A stretch of 64,000 nucleotides of DNA from Chamaecrista fasciculata (Eukaryota > Streptophyta > Magnoliopsida > Fabales > Fabaceae), in the NCBI GenBank assembly GCA_003254925.1, contig QANZ01035685.1:1-64000 (forward strand), given 5' to 3'. The notes below the pieces were generated by a model. It was not told where the DNA came from and made no database searches. It was given only the letters and a program-made list of their open reading frames with translations. The position numbers and the translations under genes were made by a program. Below, in pieces: positions 39,022-53,362 of the stretch (within the stretch, counting starts at the first letter, position 1; the number at the start of each line of letters is the position of its first letter).

Positions 39022-39540
39022 CAGTGTTGTCATAACTGGACCGAACAAAGACTCGGACAAGTGTTCGTTCATGGTCTGATTGGTCGAATCGGTTGAATCA
39101 TCAGTCGGACCGGATGATGCAATAAATAATTATTTTTAATATATTAAATATAAACTTTATATATATTTTTTATTAGAGTGCAAATAATATAATTTTTCTC
39201 TCCACTATGGACTAACTGCATTTTTTAAATCAAGTAAATGGACTAAATGCATCTTAAACAAGATCCCATAAGTCATAAACTCATAATAATCAAATTTAAT
39301 ATTTCAACTCCCAAGTTTCAAGTTCAACCCACATAATTTTAAAGTTCAAAACTCAAAAGTACAAGATTTAAAGTTCAAAGTCTAAAAAAAAAATTTTCAT
39401 GTGGTCGAACCCGGTCTGGCGGTTGGACCCGGTTTTCCGGTTCAATCCGGTCCAAATGGCATCTTGGTTTTTTGGTCGAACCAACTCGGTTTTGCCTTCG
39501 GTTGGCGGTCAGACCGTCCGGTCCGGTTCTGACAACACTG
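39022..39540. mobile_element. TIR DNA element with CAGTGTTGTCA ends
   Basis: Exact 11-bp inverted ends CAGTGTTGTCA (39022-39032) and TGACAACACTG (39530-39540). Subterminal DNA is full of GGTCCGAC/CCGGTTC words that can pair. The middle is AT-rich and non-coding. I see no clear target duplication, so I leave the superfamily open. A partial copy is at 184-286, and 50621-50779 is a related type. Confidence 0.75.
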
Positions 39541-41223
39541 CTTAATAGCTCTCTCCTAGCTGGAGGATTCCATTCCTTGCCCCACGTTCCAACTTTCCAG
39601 ATTAGCTCCCATCATCCAAATGCTCCACTTGTGAACATCATCATCACCTTCACAATCATGATGAAAAAGCAAGATAAGANAATATAATTGATTTAGTATA
39701 ATATTCTGTGTTAAAAAAAAAATTAGTATAATATTCATGTGATATATATATATATAAATGAAACTTGTTACCAAAAGAAAAAAATAAATAAATGAAACTG
39801 GCATGCGCCTTTCCTGTGACGATGCATCCATCTAAAAACTCTAGAGATTCATATCTCCAAATTTTCTACTCTATCCTGTCACTCTCTAAAAATTTATTAT
39901 TTGAAACTTACCATCTCTTTTGTCTCTCAAATCGGATTCTCTGAAATTAAGGCGTGCGTTTGAAGTTCTTTGAAGTTAGAGAATCTTTTGTTGTCCAATT
40001 CAGTGCTCGGCGCTAAGATGTAGACACGTGGCGAGCTCATTTAAGTGAAACGGTTGTTTTGAAAAAATTTATGCGAGCAACCAACTCCAAGCAACTCTAG
40101 AGAAGCTTTTAAAAGTAAAGGATCAAGGTCATTTTCGTCTCAATGTTTCCTTGTCTGTCTCGTGCTTGTAGCAGGAAGAAGAAAAGAAGCGTTGTCGAGC
40201 TATTGTTGCCGAGCAGTAGTAGCCCATTATGTCCTTTTTAAATGTTTTTTAATCTATTCTTTTATTAGTGAGATCTCTTAATTTTTTCCATTAGAATTTT
40301 TTTTTCATTTTATTTCGAAAAGGTTTTGTTTGTTTTACTTTTGAGGATATTCATCACTCATATCTACATCTTAAGCTGATTATTGAAGAAGAGAATAGTT
40401 AAGAAGATTGATTCTTAACTTCTTATCATCTCTCTTATGTGTTGTTTAGAATTTTTGTTTTTATTTTTCTATATATGTTGCTGTATTGTGTTCCTAAGAG
40501 TGTAAGGTTATGTTAATATATTTTGTTAGATTTATGTCTCATTTAGTCTCTTTAATACATAGTGAGTGTCATTTTTTTTTTTTTCGGTTTCCCAAGGTAT
40601 TCCCAGCCCGACAGGCTAAGGATTAATCCTCTGCGGATCGGTGCTCCATTTAAAAAAATGACAGACAATCTAAGATACATGATTCAATTTTCTCCACTTA
40701 TTCAATCTTATCCTTGAAAATAAGTATATGCATAGTATGTTCATCAACTATTTTAATTTTTTTTTATTGTGGATATTATATTACTCATGTAAATTGGAGA
40801 AAGTTAATCATGATAATCGTGTAAATGTGTAGAGCTTAATTAGGGATTCTGTTCAAAGTTAGGATCAGATTTGGTTAAGGTGGAAAGAAAATATCAATTT
40901 GATCATCGAAGGTGGAAGGTAGAAAAGAGGTTTGGTCCGTTATTTATGTCGTTATTAAAGATGGATTTAGAAACCAAGCTTTGCTGGGTTGTGCCATTAA
41001 AGGTTGACTTGAAAACCAAAATGTAAGGACTATCAAAATAATTGGCAACAAATTAAATAAAGATTATCAAAACAAAAAAGGATAATGAAAATCAATCTTG
41101 AAACTGGACTGATCGAGAAAGTTACCCAAAATAAAGAATTAGAAAAACGATGGTGAAAATCGGTGATGACGATGATAGTTTGAAAATAAAAAAGAATATG
41201 TTTCTTGGATATTTAAAATTCAG

Positions 41224-41262
<39 letters not shown>

Positions 41263-41708
41263 CTTAAAAGTCTGTTCATAAACTGATAATTGTCTCGGAG
41301 AATTTAAGATAATAATAAAGCTCTCTTCAGAACTAAGCTTTCAAATATACAAAAATTAATTTCTCGAGTAGTTATGATTTGTAAAATGCGCATAGAATAT
41401 GCGTTCATTAATTTAATCTCCCAAACTTCAAAGTTCAAATACATATGCAACAAATGAAAAATAATTATGTTAAGCTATAACATTTTATATATAAATTAAA
41501 TGAAGTGAGGATAATGAGAAAGAAAATATATAGAAATATCAACATCATCATTTTTATATTGCAAACTTATTTTGCATCGATAAATTAACACATACAGACG
41601 GCCAACATTTAATAAATAAACAGATACATTTTCAGTAGGAAAAAGAAACAAAAATATAAACCCACGGAAGAAGGAATAATTATTGATAAGTATGCCTATC
41701 TTAGTTAA
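39541..41708. other. Intergenic spacer, no gene seen
   Basis: AT-rich DNA with one N (39680) and an (AT)n tract at 41231-41260. A small inverted structure at about 40567-40671 pairs TGTCATTTTTTT with AAAAAAATGACA around a GC-richer core (CCCAGCCCGACAGGC) and may be a tiny MITE. No gene recognised. Confidence 0.4.
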
Positions 41709-43447
<1,739 letters not shown>

Positions 43448-43580
43448 CTACTTAATTAACTAATTAATTGTAATTAATCAACGTACTCTGTATTTGTATG
43501 TATGATTGAAGGCAGAGAGCTAAAAGGCTTGTGTTGTGTATGTGTATGAGTGATGATAGGAATTGAAGAGAAGGTGGGGT

Positions 43581-43624
43581 TTTTATATACCCATATGGAG
43601 TGGGTAGATGAAGATCACGTGCTT
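43581..43624 (-). promoter_or_regulatory. Light-type promoter module of chalcone synthase copy 1
   Basis: On the minus strand: G-box CACGTG (43616-43621), then a MYB-type ATCTACC about 8 bases later, then TATATAAAA (43581-43589). The order matches the ACE/MRE light-regulatory unit known from CHS promoters and matches copy 2 closely. Confidence 0.7.
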
Positions 43625-43971
43625 CACTAAACACTTTCAATTAATTCTTACTACGATATATGATATTGGACTTGGTTTTTTAAGGATCCACGTTCTCACT
43701 TTGGGAGTTTGGTGGCATTTGCATGACTTTATGCAATGGCACACTCCTTAACTCTTAGTTCCTTCAATATTTCTCTTTCACTTTTTGGTTTTGGAGTTAA
43801 TAATACAGGCAAGTATTAGGTTTAGTTTTTGTGGACTACATGGAGCTACGTTGTGATTGTCTTGTACCCATCCATATGCTTTCAACGTTTTTATTATTTT
43901 ATAGGTATTTGTAGCCTGGTAGGTACGAGGGCTATATGGTCAATATATATATATATATATATATTTATTTA

Positions 43972-44212
43972 GGGTAAGTCTATAATGTAAAGTTTGATTA
44001 TTGACATATGATGCAATGGGTCATGAGCCAATAAAATAATGACACGTGAAAGAGTTAGTTGTATGTAAGTAGTGGTGTGACTCCATACACAGTTGTGATT
44101 GGTTGAAAATTTTATTATTTTTCAGCATTAAATTATATCAATGACTATAATTATGCCACATCAGCATTTGCATCCCATGTCAAAAATCGAATTTTGCATC
44201 TTAGACTAACCC
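43972..44212. mobile_element. MITE with GGGTWAGTCTA ends
   Basis: GGGTAAGTCTATAATG on the left mirrors CATCTTAGACTAACCC on the right. Near-identical 9-bp flanks ATTTATTTA and ATTTATCTA suggest a target duplication. It lies about 350 bp upstream of the copy 1 promoter. Confidence 0.65.
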
Positions 44213-44216
44213 ATTT

Positions 44217-44340
44217 ATCTAACATGTTCCCTTATGACACATTTTAAGGTTTCTTCTGATTGGTTAGTAGAGCATCTCATATCTTGAAATCTATAAAAAT
44301 TAATTTAAAAGATAATTTTTAATGTTTGAATTAATTTTTA
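44217..44340. mobile_element. Partial copy of the 24119 MITE
   Basis: TATCTAACATGT followed by ACATTTTAAGG, TTCTGATTGGTTAGTA and CATATCTTGAAATCTA match the left two thirds of 24119-24295. It directly abuts the MITE 43972-44212. The right end is missing. Confidence 0.55.
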
Positions 44341-45722
44341 TATGGGGGAGGTATATATATATGGAGGAGGTATATATGGCTCACTAGCTGTAGCTATATC
44401 AAACCTATAATTTTAATGGGTCAAACCTCAAGTTAAATTGATGGGTGGTTATTAGCACAAAAAAAAAAAATTGATGGGTTATTAAACAATATAATACCCT
44501 GCGAATTTGAACAAGTAATTAATAGGTTTGACATAAACAAATAAATTGTGGGGGAAGATTCGAGTGTTAATTTAGTTTAATTAGGCCAGAAGAAATTTGT
44601 GTTGACCATTTGTGATAATCTCCGACGATTATTAGCGACATTCGTGCAATAATAATTGATTTTTTAATTTAAGAAGTTAGGGTTGCTTGATGAGATGATG
44701 AAAGATGAATTTGTTATACATATAGCTTGATGTTTCGTATTCAATCCTTGATAATGCTTTTCATATTTTTGAAAGAGAGCGAGCATAAGAACGATATACA
44801 TTATATACATTATATTAAGTTTTCTTTTTGGGTAAAAATGAAGGTTTTAATTTATTTGTGTTCTATATATTTTTGTTGGTTTTATTTCGTTTTGTCCCTC
44901 ACATGTAATTTTTTTCTTTCTAAAAATATTGATTTTATTCGAATATGTACGTATTATATTCCAGTTCTCTTAGTCTTTTTTTTTTTTTATCAAAACTCTT
45001 AGTATAATATATAAATGTAAACCAAATGTGTTGATAAGCCTTAGAAGGTTTCTTGCTATTAGCATATAAAGGTGTATATATATATATATATATATTATAA
45101 TAGAAGTCTTCTTAAAGATGAACTTTGGGAGAAAGCTTCAAAGTTCAAATAGCTAGCTTTGATTTTACAAATTTAAAATTTGAAGCTTCTCTCAATAAAA
45201 TATATTTTTGGTAAAATCTCATGATATCTTTCATGTAGTTTTGACAAATATTAATTTAATTGACTCGGCTCGATGTGTGCTATAAATTAAACCTGACCCC
45301 TCACCCAAAGTCTCTCTCGAGTCTCAAACATGCAGTCGCTAAAATAAATAAATATTCTTTACTCACAAATGTAATTAACATGAAATTAAGAAATTTAAAT
45401 ATATAATTGTATGGGATGGCCGAATAGAAACAGTTTTTAACACTAATTTAACCACTTCCTTTTGGACTTTGGTCTTTTGATTTTGGACAACTAATGCCTA
45501 GTTTTAAAATTTTACGTTTGTCATTTATCTCAACTACTATATTCAGTCTAATATATTTGAAGATGTACCAACCCTCTGACCAAACACATAATTTTCCTGT
45601 TCCAACTTCCAAGTCCGAGTCCACCCTATCAAGAAAAGAATCAAGACTTCTTCATCAATATTCAACCTCATTGTCCCAAATCAATTTGACCCCATATATA
45701 TATATATATATATATACACACA
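44341..45722. other. Intergenic spacer between the chalcone synthases, no gene seen
   Basis: AT-rich DNA with (AT)n tracts at about 45070-45096 and 45694-45712. No coding signal and no element that I can delimit. Confidence 0.4.
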
Positions 45723-45995
45723 CTAGGCTCCGTGCCCGTTGATTTGATATTTGTAGTTATTCAGTGATTAAATAGTATATTTCTATTATTTGATGACTAA
45801 ATTGTTAGAAGTGTGAAAATTAAAAGACCAAATAATAAGTTTTCACTTTCTTAAATCTCATCTATTATTTTCTCTCCCATTATCTATATACTTAGCCAAT
45901 TATCAAGTTCCATATGTTTATTTCTTATTTTTTAATTTTTAATTTAATTTTTTTAACCAACTAAAAGCACCCTCACATATATAATATAGTATAGA
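45723..45995 (-). mobile_element. Helitron, tandem copy A (273 bp, non-autonomous)
   Basis: On the minus strand it begins TCTATACTATATTATATATG and ends CTAG before a host T, with host A before the TC. These are Helitron rules: no inverted ends, no target duplication, insertion between A and T. Its 3' hairpin is eroded. About 85% like copy B by eye. Confidence 0.75.
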
Positions 45996-46017
45996 TAGAT
46001 ATAGATATATATGTATA

Positions 46018-46325
46018 CTAGGGGCTTTTCGTGCCCTAACTGGCACGAAAATATGCATGTAACGTTTGATTTAATATTTGTAGTTATTCAGTGACTAAAT
46101 AGTATATTTCTATTATTCAAGGACTAAATCATTAGAAGTATGAAAATTAAAAGACCAAATAATAAATTTTCACTTTCTTAAATCTCATCTATTACTTTAT
46201 CTCTCCCTTTATCTATATGGTTAGCCAATTATCAAGTTCCACATGTTTATTTCTTATTTTTTAATTTTTAATTTAATTATTTTTGACCAATCATAAAACC
46301 CCTCAGCCATATAATATAGTATAGA
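46018..46325 (-). mobile_element. Helitron, tandem copy B (308 bp, non-autonomous)
   Basis: Minus strand: begins TCTATACTATATTATATGGC, ends with a hairpin (TCGTGCCAGTTAGGGCACGA) and then AAGCCCCTAG before a host T. The hairpin a few bases before CTAG is diagnostic. Only 22 bp separate it from copy A. Confidence 0.85.
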
Positions 46326-46329
46326 TATA

Positions 46330-46645
46330 TTAATGTGCTTTGCAGTTTGCATGCTCTAATGGGAAAGTAAATATTAATTTAAATTTTATAATTTTTATAA
46401 TTTTAAAATAAAAAGTTATTTTATTACATTTTTTAAGAAAATTTAATTTTGATCATTTTTATTTTATTTTTCTTGTATTTTTTTTTAATTTAAAATTGTA
46501 GAAAAATACTAATTCTCATCTATTGTTTTCTCTCTCCCATTATTTATACAGTTGGCTAATTACTAAGTTTTACATGTTTATTTCTTATTTTTTTAATTTT
46601 TAATTTAATTATTTTTGACCGACCAAAAAGATTCTCACACATAAC
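46330..46645 (-). mobile_element. Helitron, older third tandem copy
   Basis: Sequence from about 46500 (TCTCATCTATTGTTTTCTC through TTTATTTCTTATTTTTTTAA to TGACCGACCAAAAAG) matches the interiors of copies A and B with more changes. Ends are unclear. Confidence 0.5.
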
Positions 46646-46837
46646 TTTAATTACTATTAGTTGTATTCGAATTTAAAATGAGATAACTACAACTATATTT
46701 AATCATTGTGACCAAAAAATATGAATTTCTAAAAACATGTAGAATCAATTCACTACATATATAAGTATAATTTAATCCTCAACAAGTTATTTTCGTGACA
46801 CACCCTTTACCCCCTCAATCTTCTTATATAATTAATA

Positions 46838-47365
46838 GTCAAAAGTACTAATTTTGTCCCCAAACTTTAGACCAATTGTCAATTTCGTCCTCAAACTTTT
46901 TTTGCTGTCAACTTCATCCCCAAACTTTACACAAACTGTCAATTTCATCCCCAATCTTTTTTTGCTGTCAATTTCGTCCCCAAACTTTACATCAACTGTC
47001 AATTTCGTCCCCAATCTTTCATATTTTCGTCAATTTTATCCTTTGATTAACTTCTTTTAATAAATTAACGAAAGACTGCATCCTGTTTTTGAATCTAAGT
47101 TAGAATTTGAGTTTCTTTTTCTATCAATTTTACATTATATATCGTTAGCCACATAGATTTTGTCGTCAATATTTGGTTAAAGTAAGAGCAAAGGATAAAA
47201 TTGACCAAAATGTGAAAGATTATGGACGAAATTGACAGCAAAAAAACATTGGGGACGAAATTGACAGCATGTGTAAAGTTTGGGGACGAAATTGACAGCA
47301 AAAAAAGATTGAGGACGAAATTGACAGTAGATGTAAAGTTTAGAGATGAAATGAATACTTTTACC
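46838..47365. mobile_element. Mutator-like MITE with tandem arms, 528 bp
   Basis: It is flanked by an exact 9-bp duplication TAATTAATA (46829-46837 and 47366-47374). Each arm is made of about two and a half copies of a roughly 63-bp unit (TTTCGTCCCCAAACTTT and CTTTTTTTGCTGTCAA), and the arms are inverted to each other. A 128-bp relative is at 58135-58262. Confidence 0.85.
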
Positions 47366-47654
47366 TAATTAATATTTAGAGAAAGAAGAAAATGGCCATA
47401 GAAACAGCTAGCCATATTACTGCCCTCCTAGGCTCCTAACAGTGACGACGACCAAAGACATGTGTAACAGTGTGAGCCCTACATATAGTGGCGTAATATT
47501 GCTATAATTAACTACATATATATATTGATTATAAGCTAATTTGCTCAAATGGAAAATTAGCAAGCTGAAGACTATAGTCTATAGTGACACATACCTAGCC
47601 TGTATATATATATATATATATAAAATATATTTCATCTCTTAATATGCAATTTCT

Positions 47655-47800
47655 GCCTCAAAATCAATGATCAAGAAGCAATACACAGTTCTAAATATGT
47701 GTGTTGTTTAATTTGGATGGGATGAGAAGAAAGTCTGGTCAATATGGGCTCGGGTTGGTGAATGCACTGTTCGGGTTTGGGCCTGGGCCCATTGTTGATT
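47655..47800 (+). pseudogene. Chalcone synthase remnant with a large internal deletion
   Basis: The stretch 47660-47684 matches the start of CHS exon 2 (AAAATCAATGATCAAGAAGC). From about 47695 the sequence jumps to the 3' end of the same exon (TTGGATGGGATGAGAAGAAA and GGGTTTGGGCCTGGGC). About 830 bp of the exon are missing between, and a smaller piece (the CTCAAGACCACAGG region) is also lost. No catalytic residue remains. It lies between the two intact copies, in the orientation of copy 2, so at least three copies once existed here. Confidence 0.85.
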
Positions 47801-47972
47801 TCGGTTGCTTTAACGCGCTCCTTTTATTTACTTTGTTTGGAATACATCTTTTATTTACTTTGTTGCAACAACTTCACTATGTGTACTCATAGAGTGTTCT
47901 AAATTGTAAATTGCAATTGCAGTTAATTAAATTGAAAAATGTCATTTTACAACACATCAGAAAATAACGACA

Positions 47973-48298
47973 TTGTACACTGACGTGGACACAAAACACG
48001 ATACGAATACGGACACTTTGACACGCTAGATTCTTAAAAATATACAACACGACACGGCATATATTTATATATAAAAATAATTAAAAATTCATAAATTTTT
48101 ACAAAAATTTAAAAATTACAATATTTATTCATAATATATGTTATATGTGATATTATTTTTTATTATTTGTCACGATAAAGTCACAAAAATTTGATTTTAT
48201 ATTCTGAAACTTATGAATATGTGTCGTACGGGTGTCGGACACGAACACGTGTCTGACACGACGACACGCTATTGAGGTGAAGTGTCCATGCTTCATAG
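47973..48298. mobile_element. TIR element (GACACG-rich family), uninterrupted copy
   Basis: Contains CACTGACGTGGACACAAAAC, an AT-rich core and GTGTCGGACACGAACACG, ending CATGCTTCATAG. The same order is seen in 7727-8675, where a copia fragment splits it. Left end approximate. Confidence 0.55.
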
Positions 48299-48447
48299 TA
48301 CATTCCTCTTATTCTGTGATCCATAAGGCATAAACAATATGCGCTCCTATATATTTAGGTCCAATTATTTATGCGTAGGCCAATAATATATATATACCTG
48401 CTATAATATTCTTCAGAAAAATCTAGCTACTACGTATAAAATATGTA

Positions 48448-49794
48448 GGGTAAATTACAAAATAGGGTCCTGTGGTTTGGCCCCGTTTCAGATAGGGTAC
48501 ATGTGGTTTGAAAAGTTTCAAATTGGGGCCTGAGGTTTACGCCGTTTGCAAAATGGGGTCTAGGTGGTTTTGGCTGTTAAAAATAACGGTGAACCTGACT
48601 TTTTTTTTTTTTCTCAAATCCTCTTCCTCTTATTTTAGTCCCTAGCTCACAAACTGCAGATAAGTCCAGAAACCTTCAAACTTCCTTCATTTTAGTCCCT
48701 AGCTCACAAAAAAAGTTTGCAAAATATTCTAGAACTCTTCCAAACGTTCCTATTTAGTCCCTACTCCATGAATATTCCAGGAAAGGGACCAAAAAGGTGA
48801 AAAAAATGGAAGAAATAGAAAACGTAGGGACTAAACTGAAGAAACGTAGAAACTTTAACACCCGCCGGAAAACTCCACAATCTCGCCGGGAAACGGACGG
48901 AAATCGCCGGGTAACTCAAGAACTCACCAAGAAACTTCAATCCTCACTGAAACCTCACTCAAATCGCACTCAAAATGCTCAAGAAAAGATTTTTTTTATG
49001 TTCTCATTTCTCTCTCTATGTTCGTCTCTCTAGTTTCTTCCTCTCTTTTTTCTGATCTTCGTCTGATTTTGGGTAAAATCAGATCTGATCTATACATAGA
49101 TCTGATTTTGGGTAACCCATCGTCGTAATAACAAAATCCAAGCTGCTTCAGAATTCAGATTATAATCATCAATCAATCAGTAATATGGAGGATTCTTTAC
49201 CAGGGGTTTTGACGACCCTGTGTTGGTTGGATTTGGTGGCATAGCTATGCCGCTTTCGATATGTGAGACGCTGCACCATCTTCGATCAACTTCGGCTACC
49301 TGCAACTTCGTCTTGTGTAGGGTTTTTGACGAGAGAAGGCAGCGAGTAGAGAGGAACCTAATTTGGCGACGAAGAGAGATATAAAAGGATTACGAAAATT
49401 GATGCCCAAAATCGAAGGGTCCATAATGCTTCTAGAGAAATGGACGACTAGAGATCCGATTTGTATATGAAAACATAAATAGGGACTAAATAGGAACGTT
49501 TGGAAGAGTTTTAGAATATTTTGCAAACTTTTTTTGTGAGCTAGGGACTAAAATGAAGGAAGTTTGAAGGTTTCTGGACTTATCTGCAGTTTGTGAGCTA
49601 GGGACTAAAATAAGAGGAAGAGGATTTGAGAAAAAAAAAAAAATCAGGTTCACCGTTATTTTTAACAGCCAAAACCACCTAGACCCCATTTTGCAAACGG
49701 CGTAAACCTCAGGCCCCAATTTGAAACTTTTCAAACCACATGTACCCTATCTGAAACGGGGCCAAACCACAGGACCCTATTTTGTAATTTACCC
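48448..49794. mobile_element. Mutator-like element, 1347 bp, long inverted ends
   Basis: Begins GGGTAAATTACAAAATAGGG and ends with its exact reverse complement. The inverted ends extend about 320 bp with high identity (TTTTTAACAGCC, CTAGCTCACAAA and AACGTTCC blocks are mirrored). An exact 9-bp duplication AAATATGTA flanks it (48439-48447 and 49795-49803). No transposase is present. The GC-richer middle (about 48840-49430) has phrases like CGCCGGGAAACGG and may be captured host DNA, as in Pack-MULEs. Confidence 0.9.
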
Positions 49795-49803
49795 AAATAT
49801 GTA

Positions 49804-51576
49804 TATAATTACTTTGTTAGAGACAAATCGGTTTGTTAGCTACACTAAATAAACAAATAAACAATACAAAACTGCCGGCTTCGCGGCTTTATTTCTATAG
49901 GCTATCATTGGAAAGCATGCCTTAAGGCTTAATGATTGCTTATAAATATATTTACAAATAGGATCCATATATGGTCATTTCTAGTTTCTACGCACATAAA
50001 CTAAATCGGATCACACAATCCATAAGGAAAGAAAAAAACATGTTTTACTTTAAATGGCCAAACATAAAACTATACTTAATTATGATACTATATATATCAA
50101 ACTTCAAAGCCTCTATATAGGAAGTTAATTACTATAATTTAATTTGTAGACTACATTTCTTGATTTATAACTAAAATTTGGGATGGGCAGGTAGCTAGGT
50201 GTTTAATTAACTTCGTATATATATTGAATAATTATTACTTGAAACAGAAAACATACAGGTATTTGTTTTCCTATTTTTGGGGTGCATCTTAAAATAATTG
50301 ATAAACCATTGAAAAGAGGGGATCTGACGCGGTCCTTAAGCATATCTGATTACTAATTAATTTCAAGTTTTCGATTTAATCACCGGGTCAAAAACCCATG
50401 TAATAATTTAATTCAAAATAAAACTAAAGAAGCCAAAGTCCCAATACACCGAAACCTCTGATTCTGGACCTTCGGCCAACCTACGACTAGTCAGAAATTG
50501 CGTAACTTAAGACAAGAAGGGTTGTAACTGCAAAAAAAAAAAAAAAAAAAAANTTGGTTCATAATCAACATTCTTTAATATTTGACCCATAATTATAAAA
50601 AAAGACAAAAAAAAAAAACAGGACAGGTTCAACCGGTTTGCCTCCGGTTCAGGCCGGTTTCACCGGTTTTTGGTCGGTTCGCTCTGGTTCAGCCCGGTTC
50701 TCTGCCTGACCGGTTATTAAAACGACTCGGACTAACCTAATGGCCGGTTCAACCGGCCGGTCCGGTTTTAATAACTATGATTCTTAGTCCTGTTTTTACT
50801 TTACTTTGTTTGTACATGCACACCTAAACCTAATCCCACCAATTCAGAATTGCCAAGTTAGCCCATAGATCTGGGTTGAGAAGAGCAACTGACCGGCTCG
50901 GCTTGATTGAAAGTTTTTAAAAGAGTGGGGTGGGGTAATAATTAATAAGATGGGAAGGGTGGGTTAAATTAACCATCCTATTGATTGAGAATTCAATGAA
51001 AAAAGTAATGGTAAATTATACCTCAACGATTATATATTGTGCTATTATTAATGAGGTGTGATGGGTTAAAATTTAAAGTTCTCAATAATAATCTTATAGA
51101 GAGAGATAAAATATATAGATTTTAAAAATTTGAAAGTATAATAAAGTTAAAATTGAAAATAAAAAGTATTAAAATTACAAATCATCCTAAACCCCCCAAT
51201 TTAAGAGGTTTGAAAAAAATAAACATTTGAGTGGTTTAAGATGGTTTACAAACCATTCTAACCTACCCCACCTCACTCACTGATTAAACTTACAATCAAT
51301 AGTTTAGATCCTTAAACTATCCCACCCAACACCACGCCCCTCCCAAACCATACTCTCAATTAAGATAATAAGGTAGGTGGTTGGGGGGGTGCATAAAGCT
51401 TTTTGTACCGGTAAGTGAGATTCTTCAAAGTCATGTGGAAATTTCTTACCAAACTCCCAAGTCATAGTAGTGTCATACCATAACAACCAAGTAGGATATA
51501 ATATATTAAAATCAATTTAATTACTCTCCCATTGTACGTCATAAACGTAGCCACATACATATAGTTAGATATAACT
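49804..51576. other. Intergenic spacer upstream of chalcone synthase copy 2
   Basis: AT-rich DNA with a poly-A run ending in one N (50531-50553). Apart from the GGTTCAACCGG repeat at 50621-50779, no gene or bounded element is seen. Confidence 0.4.
50621..50779. repeat. CCGGTTCAACCGG-rich repeat
   Basis: GC-rich stretch of GGTTCAACCGG, CCGGTTTCACCGG and GGCCGGTCCGG words, ending TTTTAATAACTATG. Composition and word order resemble the subterminal parts of the TIR element 39022-39540. Probably one end of a related element. Confidence 0.45.
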
Positions 51577-51844
51577 AAGAAAATTTATTTTTCAGTACTC
51601 AAATTTGTTTTAAAACTACAATTTTGCTCCTGAATATCAATAATGTATTCGTTTATCCTTAATGTTTGATTAACAAAAATTAATTAACTATTATAAGTCC
51701 ATGAAATGTCATTTGTGAGGATTAAATAATTGATGTTTATAAAACATCAAAATAAAAAATATATATATATATATATTTTCAAAATTGAAGGAATAAATTG
51801 TAATTTTAGAAATAAGTTTAAGGACTCAAAAATGTATTTTCTCT
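51577..51844. mobile_element. MITE just upstream of the copy 2 promoter
   Basis: AAGAAAATTTATTTTTCAG on the left mirrors ACTCAAAAATGTATTTTCTC on the right. It ends 70 bp before the G-box of chalcone synthase copy 2. Confidence 0.5.
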
Positions 51845-51914
51845 AAAAATAAAAGCATACATTTCATATTTGATTATTTTCATTGGACCGAACAGCCAGC
51901 AAGCTGGAGCAGAG

Positions 51915-52001
51915 CACGTGATATGATCATCTACCAAACTGTTCTCAGTTAATTACATTAATTACTTGTCACCTTCTCATATCACGCCAATAATCTATAA
52001 A
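51915..52001 (+). promoter_or_regulatory. Light-type promoter module of chalcone synthase copy 2
   Basis: G-box CACGTG (51915-51920), MYB-type ATCTACCAAAC (51929-51939) and TATAAA (51996-52001), followed by a leader of about 75 bases to the ATG. Copy 1 has the same order and the same GCACGTGAT and TCATCTACC words. Confidence 0.7.
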
Positions 52002-52102
52002 TTCCCTTGTTCCCTTGTGTTATTTCAAGCCTCACTAGCTATACACATTAAAGCAATATTAACATATCATTGTTAGAGAGATCAGATCAGAGAATTAAGA
52101 AG

Positions 52103-53362
<1,260 letters not shown>

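Noticed and set aside
45663-45712. Possible regulatory tract of (AT)n and (AC)n before the Helitrons
   Set aside because: A simple microsatellite; nothing ties it to a gene.
46854-47060. Repeats with regular spacing that could suggest a CRISPR array
   Set aside because: This is the tandem arm of a MITE with a 9-bp target duplication, in a plant nuclear genome.
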